A DNA stretch of 64,000 bases from Phycisphaerales bacterium UBA3190 (lineage in GTDB: Bacteria > Planctomycetota > Phycisphaerae > Phycisphaerales > UBA1924): NCBI GenBank assembly GCA_002364005.1, contig DEXG01000032.1:19455-83454 (forward strand), written 5' to 3'. How positions within the stretch are numbered: the first letter of the stretch is position 1; each line of letters opens with the position of its first letter. The notes under the pieces are model-generated. The model saw only the letters and a program-made list of their open reading frames with translations, made no database searches and was not told the origin of the DNA. This document shows positions 50,545 through 59,505 of the stretch, piece by piece. A program made the translations under genes and the position numbers.

Positions 50545-50907
50545 TGGTTTGTCTCCTTGAAAACGACTCATGAGTTACACGCTGTCCGGTTCGGTGAGAG
50601 CCGGTTCCCCTGAGAGTTCGCTCCCAGGGCTCCCTGTAAGCGGCTACACACCGCACCACGCAAATCACAGCGTGCAATATGAGCATCGACTTGCAAGCCA
50701 ACATGAATGAGCGATGCTGTCCTGAGTCATCGCAAACCAACCCCGGGCATGCCGATTGCCCCATTGCTGCCGGATATGCGGGCCAGACCACCACCACCGC
50801 CAACAAAGATCGGACCATGCAATGCCCGAGAATCCGCGCACAAAAAAACGGGCATCGCTGCCCGTCGTGTAAATCGAAATGGTCCGCCAGCGTCCGCCGG
50901 AGCGTTA

Positions 50908-53109
50908 TCACTCGCCGTCGAAGATCAACTCGAGCAGCGTGTCGTTATCAACCTCGAGCGCACCCATCGTCGCCGCCGCCGCCTCAGCCAGCGCCGAATC
51001 GTCAGCACCGGCAAGCTCGATCAGGCGACGAACCTGACGATTGCTCAGCTGGTTGCCAAAGCGCTTGCCAGAATCCGAGACAATCGTCAACAGCTCAATC
51101 TGGATCTCGGCCTGGCTTTCCAACGCCGCATCCATGATCGCCTGCTGCGCCTTGGGCTGCGGCATGTACGAGATGATCTCAGCGATATCCAGCAGCGTGA
51201 ACCCCTCGACCTGCTGAAGCACATCGATCAGCATCGAAGCAGCATCCGAGATGTTCAGCACCTGATTGTTCGAGATCGCCAGGTTCCGCAAGACCTCAAT
51301 CGAACGCATCGCGTACGAATCCGCCTCGTCCAGCGAGATCGGACCGCCAGACGCCACCTCGAGGAGGGTCTCGACCGAGTTGTCGAACGCGCTGTTGCTG
51401 ATCGCCTGACGCCGCACCGAAACGGTCTGGTCACGACCATACTGACGCTCCATCGCGATCAGGTCGTCCGGCCCCATCAACGCGAGCACCGGCGCGACCG
51501 ACATCTTGCCGTCGGCACGAGCAGTCTCGATGCTCAGCAGGGTGTTATCAAAGCCCTGGGCACTCACGATCAGATCGATCGTCGGAGTCTCAGCCACGGC
51601 CGCCTCGACCTGCCCCAGCCCCTCGGGCGCGGGGGGCAACACAGTGAAGCCCTGACGCTCCAGCTGCACGCGATACTGGTCATAGCTCTCGCGATCATCG
51701 CCCGTGAGCACGATCGCGTAGCGGGCAGAAGCATCCTTCACCGCACTGGCCAGCAGCGGGATCACACGCTCCGAGCCGGCGAACGACTCGCTGGGCTGGG
51801 CGTTGCCCAATGCCAGCGCGGTTTCGAACTGCACGCGACGGTTCTGGTAATCCAACGCCTCAAGCAGCGGGTAACGCCCATCGACATCCTGGCCCCACAG
51901 CATGCGGGAGCCAGCCGTCTGGGCGATCGCCTCGATCGAGCTGCGAACCAGCGGGGTATCACGCGAATCGATGCCACGACGCAGCACCAGCTGATCAATC
52001 TCGGGCCCAACCGCGATCCCGTAGTAGTCCGCACTGCGACGATCACTCCCATAGAGCGGGTTCTCATACCCCTCCGGGGTGTCGAAATCACGCGAGTAGT
52101 TCGACGCAACCCACAAGGCAAGGGTCTCATCATTCTGTGGCTGCAGGTTCAACGCACGCTGAGCCATCCGCATCGACATCGCCTCGTGGAACACAGGCGT
52201 GCGGACCGGGATCATCACAAGCCCAAGCCCGGGGTCAAAGTCCCACACAAGCTGGTGATCCTCACCAGGGAAGCTGGTCAGCTCCGCCGGCTCGCTGTAG
52301 TACGAGTTGGCCAGCAACGCGTACATCTCCGCGACATCACTGCCCGGATTCCCACCCAGACGAGAAATCGCACGCCCCGTTGCCTGACGCACCGCGTTGT
52401 TATTCGTTGACTGGTACACATCGATCAGCACAGGAAGACTGGTCCGGTACGGGATCAGACCCAGCACCTCAGCGATCGATTCCTGGCTGGTCGCATCAAG
52501 ACCCGGCAGGGCCGTGATCAGCGGCACAATCGCGTGGCGACCCATATCAACCAGCAGGCGCTGCACCTGCGCCTTGAGCGCCAGGTCCTTCTGCTGCAGG
52601 TACGCATCCAGCAGCTGTGGCATCGCGTACTCACCTGCAAAGATCAGCCGTTCACGGGCGAGCGAACGGGCACGAAGCCCCTCGGTCAAAAGCCCGATAT
52701 TGCGAGCAATCTCTTCCGGGTTGCGGGCACGAGAGAGCTTCCCATCACGAAACAACGACTCCAGCTGCGCCGCGATCGGCTCAAGCACCGGCACACGCAA
52801 TCCCGCGGCTACCGCCTCCTCAAACCGCTGCTGCTCGCGTGACTGCTCAATCAAATCGACAAACCCCTCCGAACTCAGACCTGAGTCCAGCAGACGGGTA
52901 CCGATGTCGTTGGCGACATCGAATCGAGCGATCTTCACAAAGTGGATGAAATCTCGCAGCAGCTCGAGCTGCTCGGGGCTCTCGCTCTCGGGCTGCAGCT
53001 GTGCCACAGCCGCGCCATGAGCAGAAGGGGCCAGCATCGCGATGCTCGAGCCCGCCAGGAGTGTGATCGAGAGGGTGAATCCGGTAAGGTTTCGGTTCGA
53101 GAAGCGCAC
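50908..53109 (-). CDS. Exported HEAT-repeat-like protein with pseudo-receiver
   Basis: The 733-residue protein begins at GTG 53109 (AGGAG upstream) with a signal peptide (GFTLSITLLAGSSIAML). It is mainly helical repeats of HEAT type, seen in the N-terminal two-thirds (e.g. MPQLLDAYLQQKDLALKAQV, TSQESIAEVLGLIPYR) and at the C-terminus. In between, residues about 464-565 look like a receiver fold (YAIVLTGDDRES, DLIVSAQGF, VAPVLALMGPDD) with the phosphorylation positions altered. Function is unknown. Its place upstream of the pilin genes suggests a role in that machine. Confidence 0.8.
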   Translation of the reverse strand: MRFSNRNLTGFTLSITLLAGSSIAMLAPSAHGAAVAQLQPESESPEQLELLRDFIHFVKIARFDVANDIGTRLLDSGLSSEGFVDLIEQSREQQRFEEAVAAGLRVPVLEPIAAQLESLFRDGKLSRARNPEEIARNIGLLTEGLRARSLARERLIFAGEYAMPQLLDAYLQQKDLALKAQVQRLLVDMGRHAIVPLITALPGLDATSQESIAEVLGLIPYRTSLPVLIDVYQSTNNNAVRQATGRAISRLGGNPGSDVAEMYALLANSYYSEPAELTSFPGEDHQLVWDFDPGLGLVMIPVRTPVFHEAMSMRMAQRALNLQPQNDETLALWVASNYSRDFDTPEGYENPLYGSDRRSADYYGIAVGPEIDQLVLRRGIDSRDTPLVRSSIEAIAQTAGSRMLWGQDVDGRYPLLEALDYQNRRVQFETALALGNAQPSESFAGSERVIPLLASAVKDASARYAIVLTGDDRESYDQYRVQLERQGFTVLPPAPEGLGQVEAAVAETPTIDLIVSAQGFDNTLLSIETARADGKMSVAPVLALMGPDDLIAMERQYGRDQTVSVRRQAISNSAFDNSVETLLEVASGGPISLDEADSYAMRSIEVLRNLAISNNQVLNISDAASMLIDVLQQVEGFTLLDIAEIISYMPQPKAQQAIMDAALESQAEIQIELLTIVSDSGKRFGNQLSNRQVRRLIELAGADDSALAEAAAATMGALEVDNDTLLELIFDGE

Positions 53110-53473
53110 AATCGTCTCCTGTGGGACAGACCGGGTCTGGTGTTTGGAACGAGTTTGGAGCGCAGTAAGACCCGCGATCCGGGGGAGGGCATCATATACG
53201 ACGATCAGGGCCATGTGTTGCCCCTCACCGCCTGATTGAGCCATAACTCTATCGGACATCAGCCCACCCTGTCAATCGGGGGGTGACACCGGACGATCAC
53301 CGACCGCCTGCCCGAGAACCCATCCACAATGCGTCCGTATATGGCCAAACTGGCCGATTCACCCGCGAATCCGATCCAACCGTGAAGCACACGAGCATTG
53401 ACGACGATGAAGCCGGTGTTGCGGCGCATGACGAAAGCGCCGGTTCACTTCATGTAGTTCCCAGAGGTGATAG
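53110..53473. other. Divergent intergenic region
   Basis: A 364-base gap lies between the HEAT-protein and HTH-receiver genes. A 64-codon ORF (from 53283) has no clear ribosome-binding site and overlaps the next gene's leader, so I do not accept it. I see no strong promoter pair or terminator. Confidence 0.4.
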
Positions 53474-54055
53474 ATGATGCCGATAGAAAAAGATGTGCTC
53501 ACGACCGGCGAGGTCGCCAAAATCTGCAATGTTGCCCCCAGAACCGTCTCAAAGTGGTTCGATTCAGGCCAGCTCAAAGGATACCGGATCCCCGGGTCCA
53601 AGGATCGGCGTATCCCCGTCACCGAACTCTACCGTTTCATGAAGACACACCACATCCCGATGGACGGCATCACCAGCGGAAACACCCGCGTGCTCGTCAT
53701 CGATTCCGACCGTGAGGTCTCCGATGTGCTCGAACGCGTTCTGCTTGAGCAGACCAGCTACGAGGTCTCCACCGCAAACACCGCATTCAGCGCCGGACTC
53801 GAGTGCGAGCGATTCCGACCCCATGTCGTGCTCATCGATGTCCACATCGCCGAGTGCGAGCCACGCGAAATCGCACAGCTCGTCCGCTCCAGCGAGGCCA
53901 TGCAGATGACACGACTCATCGCCATGAGCGGCAAGCTCACCGACGGCCAGGCCCAGGGACTCCGCTCCGCCGGGTTCGACGGCTTCCTCAAAAAGCCCTT
54001 CCAGGTCCGCATGGTCGTCGACGCCATCGAGCAGGCCACCAACATCGCCGCCTGA
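53474..54055 (+). CDS. DNA-binding response regulator, HTH then receiver
   Basis: The 193-residue protein has an N-terminal excisionase/MerR-like helix-turn-helix (LTTGEVAKICNVAPRTVSKW, then GYRIPGSKDRRIPV). A C-terminal receiver follows, with acidic pocket VIDSDREV, phosphoacceptor Asp in VVLIDVHIA, Ser in IAMSGK and Lys in FLKKPF. The order is the reverse of the usual receiver-then-output layout. A ribosome site (AGAGGTGA) precedes two adjacent ATG. Its target is unknown. Confidence 0.88.
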   Translation: MMPIEKDVLTTGEVAKICNVAPRTVSKWFDSGQLKGYRIPGSKDRRIPVTELYRFMKTHHIPMDGITSGNTRVLVIDSDREVSDVLERVLLEQTSYEVSTANTAFSAGLECERFRPHVVLIDVHIAECEPREIAQLVRSSEAMQMTRLIAMSGKLTDGQAQGLRSAGFDGFLKKPFQVRMVVDAIEQATNIAA

Positions 54056-54081
54056 ATCAACCACACATCACAATCCACCAC

Positions 54082-54118
54082 AAACCCGGAGCCGCATGGA
54101 CGCGGCTTCGGGTTTTCT
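54082..54118 (+). terminator. Intrinsic terminator after HTH-receiver gene
   Basis: The stem AACCCG, a one-base bulge, AGCCGC, then the loop ATGGAC, and the matching GCGGCT, T, CGGGTT, followed by TTC. It lies 27 bases past the stop codon. Confidence 0.8.
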
Positions 54119-54288
54119 TCTATCTATATGCCCAACCCACGCCCAGCCCCATCCTCGGCCCCAATCAATGTCACAGCCAAAGCCCCTACCAAGGCATAGT
54201 CGAAACCATGCCCCCACCGACCCCACAAAGCACCGGCCCTCAAACCACATTTCGCCCACACCCGATTGAAACCGACACAACCACTATC

Positions 54289-54301
54289 TAGAATAGTTCT
54301 A
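54289..54301 (+). promoter_or_regulatory. Palindrome upstream of dps
   Basis: TAGAA-TAG-TTCTA lies 30 bases before the dps start. Fur-family metal or peroxide sensors such as PerR bind AT-rich palindromes of similar arm length and often control dps, so an operator is plausible; this is inference. Confidence 0.45.
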
Positions 54302-54330
54302 ACCAACTATGGCCACACAAGGAGCCCCAA

Positions 54331-54795
54331 ATGACCAGCATCGAACACCACCACCCACAAAAGCAGGCACCGCTCCTCCAGGCCTGCGTCACCGCAACCA
54401 TCGACCTCGCACTCTCCTTCAAACACCTCCACTGGAACATCCGAGGACCAAGATTCAGGTCCGTACACGAGTTCCTCGACATCGTCATCGAGCACGCAAG
54501 AGACGGCACCGACGAAATCGCCGAACGACTCGTCACCATCGGTATGCCCGCAGAAGGCCAACGAACCGAACTCGACAAATCACCCGTACCGGCCATCGAG
54601 AGCGGATTCCTCAGCGACGAAGCAGTCCTCAAGCACGCCGTCGCCATCCTCGACGAAACCATCAAGGTCCTCCGCGATGCCCAGGGCAAACTCGGCGACC
54701 TCGACGCCGTCAGCGAAGACATCGTCATCGGCACACTGGCCAACCTCGAGAAAGACCTCTGGATGCTCAGCTCACAGCTCGGCCCCACCTCCTAA
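54331..54795 (+). CDS. dps: Dps-like ferritin
   Basis: The 154-residue protein has the Dps ferroxidase ligands across two subunits: SFKHLHWNIRG and FRSVHEFLDIVIEHARDGTDEIAERL (His, Asp, Glu). It forms a 12-subunit shell that stores iron and protects DNA from peroxide. No long basic N-terminal tail is seen, so DNA binding may be weak. It is preceded by a palindrome, possibly a metal or peroxide operator, and ends at a bidirectional terminator. Confidence 0.9.
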   Translation: MTSIEHHHPQKQAPLLQACVTATIDLALSFKHLHWNIRGPRFRSVHEFLDIVIEHARDGTDEIAERLVTIGMPAEGQRTELDKSPVPAIESGFLSDEAVLKHAVAILDETIKVLRDAQGKLGDLDAVSEDIVIGTLANLEKDLWMLSSQLGPTS

Positions 54796-54814
54796 CACAC
54801 CCACACAACCACAA

Positions 54815-54840
54815 AAAAACGCCCCAAACGGGGCGTTTTT
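54815..54840. terminator. Bidirectional terminator between dps and M42 peptidase
   Basis: An 11-bp perfect stem AAAAACGCCCC / GGGGCGTTTTT has a four-base loop. It has T-runs on both strands, so it can stop both converging genes. Confidence 0.9.
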
Positions 54841-54880
54841 CAATGGCTCAAGATCTGAATAGCTCAAGATCCGACGGCTC

Positions 54881-55945
54881 TTACTTCAGCTCACTCATCG
54901 CCGCCGCAAGAACATCACACGCCGCCTTCAGATCCTTCTTATCAAGCATCTCCGTCACCGTGTGGATATACCGCGTACCCACAGTCACGCCGACCGCCTT
55001 GGCACCCGCGGCCGCCTGCTGCGCCGCAGCACCGTCCTGCCCGCCAGCACCAAGGATCGACCGCTGATACGGGATCCGGTTCTTCTTGGCAATCTTCTCG
55101 ATGTTCTGCACCATCTCATAATCCGAGATGAAGCTGCTGTCCTTGATATGCAACGCGAACCCCTTGGCATGCGTCGTCACCGACTCGGCCGCGGGGACAC
55201 CGGGCGTATCACACGCCAGCGTCACATCGATACCAATCCCATAATCCGGCTTGACCGCAAACGACGCCGTCTTGGCACCACGCAACCCGACCTCTTCCTG
55301 GGTGGTGAACGCCACGACAACATCGCACGCGTTCCCCTTCTTGCTCTTCACCAGCGCCCGCACCGACTCAATCCCGAGCCAGCACGCCACACGGTTGTCC
55401 AGCGCCTTGGACACGCACTTGGTCCCCAGCTCAAGGAACGGCTCATCCATCACCACATAGTCACCGATCTTGATGTTCTTGTTCACCTGCGCCGCGGTCA
55501 TACCCGTGTCAACAAAGAACTCCTTGACCTCGGGCACCTTCTTGCGATCTTCAGGCGACGAGATATGCACCGGACGACCGCCCGGGTTCATCACCGCCTT
55601 GAAATCCCCGTTGTCCGTGCAAACCAGCACGCGACGCGAGAACAAGTTCCGCGGATCAAACCCGCCAGCAGGGCTCAACCAAAGGAACCCCTTCTCATCG
55701 ATGCTCGAGACATAGAACCCGATCTCGTCCATATGGCAAAGCAGCATCAGCGTCTTGGCATCGCCCTTCTTCACCGTGCCGCTCGCCGTACGCGCCTTGC
55801 GTCGGCAGATCAGCGAGCCCATCGCGTCCGTCTCCACACTGTCAAACAGCTTGCCAATCTCCGACTCAATCAGAGAACGCACACGCTCCTCGCGGCCGGG
55901 GATGCCAGGCATTTCACACAGTCGTTTGAGCAGATCAATATTCAC
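54881..55945 (-). CDS. M42-family aminopeptidase
   Basis: The 354-residue protein is a metallopeptidase of the FrvX/glutamyl-aminopeptidase type, with the co-catalytic site residues HMDEIGFYV, the Asp in KALDNRVAC, FTTQEEVGLRGA (Glu-Glu) and GIDVTLACDTP, and a final GTRYIHTVTEML. It removes N-terminal residues from peptides as large TET-like oligomers. The start is GTG with AAGGAG eight bases upstream. It is alone on its strand and divergent from the YgfZ-like gene. Confidence 0.93.
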   Translation of the reverse strand: MNIDLLKRLCEMPGIPGREERVRSLIESEIGKLFDSVETDAMGSLICRRKARTASGTVKKGDAKTLMLLCHMDEIGFYVSSIDEKGFLWLSPAGGFDPRNLFSRRVLVCTDNGDFKAVMNPGGRPVHISSPEDRKKVPEVKEFFVDTGMTAAQVNKNIKIGDYVVMDEPFLELGTKCVSKALDNRVACWLGIESVRALVKSKKGNACDVVVAFTTQEEVGLRGAKTASFAVKPDYGIGIDVTLACDTPGVPAAESVTTHAKGFALHIKDSSFISDYEMVQNIEKIAKKNRIPYQRSILGAGGQDGAAAQQAAAGAKAVGVTVGTRYIHTVTEMLDKKDLKAACDVLAAAMSELK

Positions 55946-56054
55946 GGGCGGGCTCCTTGGGATAGTTCATGAAATCATTACAGCGTGAACAGATCGTAGC
56001 TTCGCCACATGCCAAATTCCCCGATTCTGCCCCCCCACAGACCTATCCTCCACC

Positions 56055-57227
56055 ATGAGCAACGCACCCCACTGTTCACCGGTCCACGAATCACACGAGC
56101 AACGAGACGCATTCTTCCTGCCCTATGGCACAGACGAAAGCACCAGCGCCGTCGTCGAGACCTTCGGCGACCTCGATATGGAGTACGCCGCGCTCCGCAA
56201 GGGCTGCGTCATCTTCGACGAGACCCACATGGGCACCATCGAAATCACCGGCTCAGAACGCCTCCCCTTCCTCAACAACATGCTCACCGCCAAGGTCGAC
56301 GACCTCAAGCCGGGCATGGGACGAAAAAGCTTCTGGCTCAACCGCAAGGGCCGAATCGACGCCGACCTCCGACTCGCCGAGTTCGAAGACCGCATGCTCA
56401 TCCGCGTCGACCGACACCTCGCCAAACAAAGCGCCAAGGCACTCGACGCCTTCATCTTTGCCGAAGATGCCCAGATCACCGACGCCAGCGACAAATACCA
56501 CCGCTTCTCAATCCACGGCCCAACCGCCCCCCAGCTCATCACACACACCTTCACCAACACCGACGCGGTGCCAGAACTCAACCAAAACGAGAACACCACC
56601 GTCACCTTCCAAGACCACACCGTTCTGGTCGAACGCGACGACATCTGCGGCGAGCCGGGCCTGGCGATCACCCTCCCCCTCGAGCAAACCAAACCAATCT
56701 ACGAGGCACTCCTCGCCGCCGCCGATACACACCCCCAGCTCAAAGCCCGACCGACCGGATGGATGGCCCTCAACGCAGCCCGCATCGAAGCCGGCCACCC
56801 ACTCTTCAACCTCGACTTCGGCGACTCCAACCTCCCCGTCGAATCCGGCATCATCGAACAACGCGTCAACTTCACCAAGGGCTGCTACCTCGGACAGGAA
56901 GTCGTCGCACGCATGCACGCACGAGGCGCCGGCGCCCGCAAGGTCGTCGCCGTCCGCATCGAAGACCAGCGCATCACACCCGAGCACACTGAGATCCTCC
57001 AGCCCACCACGGGCTCGCAGATCTTCCAAGTCGGCAAAGAGAACGAATCCGCGGTGGGCGTCGTCACAAGCTCAACCATCTCGCCGATGCTCGGCGCCAT
57101 CCCCATCTGCTTCGCGATGATCAAAACCGGCCACAACGAACCGAACACCTCGCTGCGGGTCAGCGCCGAAGGCACATTCGTGACCGGCACCGTGCAGGAA
57201 AAGCTCGCCTTCTGGTCAAAGCCCTGA
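56055..57227 (+). CDS. ygfZ: Folate-binding YgfZ/GcvT-like protein
   Basis: The 390-residue protein has the GcvT-type N-terminus (ALRKGCVIFDETHMGTIEI) and the diagnostic YgfZ motif KGCYLGQEVVARMHARG. YgfZ-like proteins bind tetrahydrofolate and help iron-sulfur-cluster enzymes, as opposed to GcvT of the glycine cleavage system; the motif argues for YgfZ. A final domain of about 100 residues follows. It is convergent with ribD with no gap between stop codons. Confidence 0.87.
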   Translation: MSNAPHCSPVHESHEQRDAFFLPYGTDESTSAVVETFGDLDMEYAALRKGCVIFDETHMGTIEITGSERLPFLNNMLTAKVDDLKPGMGRKSFWLNRKGRIDADLRLAEFEDRMLIRVDRHLAKQSAKALDAFIFAEDAQITDASDKYHRFSIHGPTAPQLITHTFTNTDAVPELNQNENTTVTFQDHTVLVERDDICGEPGLAITLPLEQTKPIYEALLAAADTHPQLKARPTGWMALNAARIEAGHPLFNLDFGDSNLPVESGIIEQRVNFTKGCYLGQEVVARMHARGAGARKVVAVRIEDQRITPEHTEILQPTTGSQIFQVGKENESAVGVVTSSTISPMLGAIPICFAMIKTGHNEPNTSLRVSAEGTFVTGTVQEKLAFWSKP

Positions 57228-58325
57228 TCAACAAGACCGATAATGCAGCTCGACATCATCATCGATGCGCTTGGTTCGCAACAACCTGAACCGCCGCATC
57301 CCATCCAGCGTGGGCACCTCACGCCCCACCGCAACCGGCTTGGCCTGCGCATCCCCCATCACGCCCGGCGCAACATGCACCAGCGCCTCCTGGATCAGCG
57401 CCCGCTCAAGCAACGACCCCAGCAAACGAGGCCCAGACTCGGACAACACCGTCGCGATCCCGTGGACCCGGTGCATGTGCCCAAGGCACCACCCCAGATC
57501 AAGGCGATCCCCGTCAAGCTCGCTGCCCTCAGCGATCACCGCCGTACCCGCAAGCCGCATCGGGTCCGCCGTATAGACAATGGTCGGGATCTCACCCGCG
57601 CTCTGCACAAGCTTCGAATCCCGAGGCAACCGACCGCTCGTATCGAGCACCACCCGCTTCGGCACCCGGCGGACATTCCGGCAATCCCTCGCCGTCAGCA
57701 TCGGATCATCCGCCAGCACCGTCCCGATCCCCACCATCACCGCATCAACCTTCGCCCGCAGCCGATGGACCCGCCCCCGACACCGGGGATTGGAGATCCA
57801 CTGGCTCGCGCCCGTCCGCGTCGCGATCCGCCCGTCGAGCGTCTGCGCCCACTTGGCAATCACCCAGGGCCGCCCCGTCGCCACCCGATGAAGAAATGGC
57901 TGGGACAACGCCATCGCCTGCTCGCTCGCAGCACACAGCTCGACCCGGATCCCCGCCGCTTCCAGCAAGGCCCAACCACCGCCCGAGACCTCACCCGGAT
58001 CCCGAGAGGCAATCACCACCCGCTCGATCCCCGCCTCGATCACCGCCTCCGTACAAGGCGGCTGCTTCCCATGATGACAGCACGGCTCAAGGGTGCAATA
58101 GAGCGTTGCCCCACGCGGATCGTGCCCGCCAGACCGACACGCGAGCAACGCATCACGCTCGGCATGCAGGGCCCCGAACCGGCGATGATGGCCAACCCCA
58201 ATCACCACGCCATCCTTGACGATCACCGCACCCACCAGCGGGTTGGGCTCCGCCGCACCAAACGCACGGGCACCCGCCCGAGCCGCCAGATCAAGATACT
58301 GCTTGGCCATCCGATCATCACTCAT
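57228..58325 (-). CDS. ribD: Bifunctional riboflavin deaminase/reductase
   Basis: RibD deaminates and then reduces the pyrimidine intermediate in riboflavin synthesis. The 365-residue protein has the deaminase zinc site (HAERDAL, YCTLEPCCHHGKQPPC) and a reductase domain (VIAKWAQTLDGRIATRTG, GIGTVLADDPMLTAR). A last region (VLSESGPRLLGSLLE) is typical. It starts four bases before the stop of the RNase HII-like gene (ATGA overlap), so they are cotranscribed. The other rib genes are not here. Confidence 0.95.
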   Translation of the reverse strand: MSDDRMAKQYLDLAARAGARAFGAAEPNPLVGAVIVKDGVVIGVGHHRRFGALHAERDALLACRSGGHDPRGATLYCTLEPCCHHGKQPPCTEAVIEAGIERVVIASRDPGEVSGGGWALLEAAGIRVELCAASEQAMALSQPFLHRVATGRPWVIAKWAQTLDGRIATRTGASQWISNPRCRGRVHRLRAKVDAVMVGIGTVLADDPMLTARDCRNVRRVPKRVVLDTSGRLPRDSKLVQSAGEIPTIVYTADPMRLAGTAVIAEGSELDGDRLDLGWCLGHMHRVHGIATVLSESGPRLLGSLLERALIQEALVHVAPGVMGDAQAKPVAVGREVPTLDGMRRFRLLRTKRIDDDVELHYRSC

Positions 58326-59284
58326 GCCAGACGAACCATCGCTTCCCGCTCCGCCGCACTGATATCAGCGTGCGCATCACCCAGCCACCGCCGCGCATCC
58401 TGCACATACCCAGCCGTGGGCTTCAGCTCCGGGATCCGCTCACCCCAGTACCGATTAAACCGCATCATCGCCAGCTCACGCACCAGCTTGGCCGCCATCG
58501 ACGCCAACGCCACCGGGAAGTACGCCCCATCCGCCCCCGGGGTCAGCAGCACACCGGTGTGCTCATCGCAGCAATACCGCGAAGCACGCGCCGACTCTTC
58601 CTCAACCTGGACCGACCCGAACAGCTCGCCGAGCATCCGCCCATAGTGGGTCCGCCCGCTCTGACGATCACACACGATGCGCCGCTGGGTTGCCCCCTGA
58701 CCAAGCTCGCATGAGCCGCTGATCAGCTCACCCAACGCCAGCCCCGTCGCCGCCGCCTTGCTCCGGTGGGTCCGATAGATCGTGTTGAACTCCGTTTCGC
58801 CCAGCACCCGCACCCGCAGATCCAGCAGCTCGACCCCCGCCCTGCTCATGGCCCGACGCAGATCGTTGGCCTCGATCCCCAGCATCGCCGCATCATGCCC
58901 CAGCGGCAGATCAATCGCATCGCCCGAATACCACGGGTGTGCCTCGTGGCAAGCACCCAAACATTGATAGAGATCGTGGTCGACCAAGGGCAGCGTCCCC
59001 CGCTGGGCGCCAAGAAAGGCAAGCACACCACGCTCAAGGTGGTGCAACGGATGCCTCGTCACGCTGCTATTGGCCAGCTTGAGATCCTTGGAATCCCCCA
59101 CCGCGATGCGGGCCTTGGCCTCACGCTTGGTTTTGCACACCACCGAATCGAGCATCGCCCACAGATCCGGCGCCGGCTCACCGGGCGTCCAGCCCTCAAC
59201 CCGCAGCGTGGCACTGGCGACACAGAGCGGGCCGAGCATCGGGCCATAGCCCGCTTCGTCGATGCCTGTGTAAATCAACGCCAT
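58322..59284 (-). CDS. RNase HII-like protein
   Basis: The 320-residue protein starts with GIDEAGYGPMLGPLCV, the RNase HII active-site start with Asp and Glu, but with the usual GRG changed to GYG. Later acidic positions (GDSKDLK, IVCDRQSGRTHYG) fit the remaining catalytic Asp. It is about 110 residues longer than E. coli RNase HII, with an insert in mid-domain. RNase HII removes ribonucleotides from DNA; with the change it may differ. ATG 59284 is chosen because AGGA precedes it; an upstream ATG would need an unlikely basic extension. Confidence 0.75.
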   Translation of the reverse strand: MALIYTGIDEAGYGPMLGPLCVASATLRVEGWTPGEPAPDLWAMLDSVVCKTKREAKARIAVGDSKDLKLANSSVTRHPLHHLERGVLAFLGAQRGTLPLVDHDLYQCLGACHEAHPWYSGDAIDLPLGHDAAMLGIEANDLRRAMSRAGVELLDLRVRVLGETEFNTIYRTHRSKAAATGLALGELISGSCELGQGATQRRIVCDRQSGRTHYGRMLGELFGSVQVEEESARASRYCCDEHTGVLLTPGADGAYFPVALASMAAKLVRELAMMRFNRYWGERIPELKPTAGYVQDARRWLGDAHADISAAEREAMVRLA

Positions 59285-59505
59285 CAGTGTCCTGCGCCGT
59301 CTGCGCGGCCTGTGCGGGGAGACCCCACGATTTGGGAACAAGGTTATCAGAATCACGACCCGGCTATTCGTTGCGACCGGAACCCCAGTATACGAACTCC
59401 ACTTGGGCAACTCGACCCAGACGCCATTCGTTCCGATCTGTTTCTCGAACGCCCGTGCGATTCGGGCAACATCACATGGAACTCATCATCACCGAGGACT
59501 CGACC

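Noticed and set aside
53283..53477. 64-codon ORF before the HTH-receiver gene
   Set aside because: No clear ribosome site and composition like the surrounding noncoding DNA; it runs into the next gene's leader.
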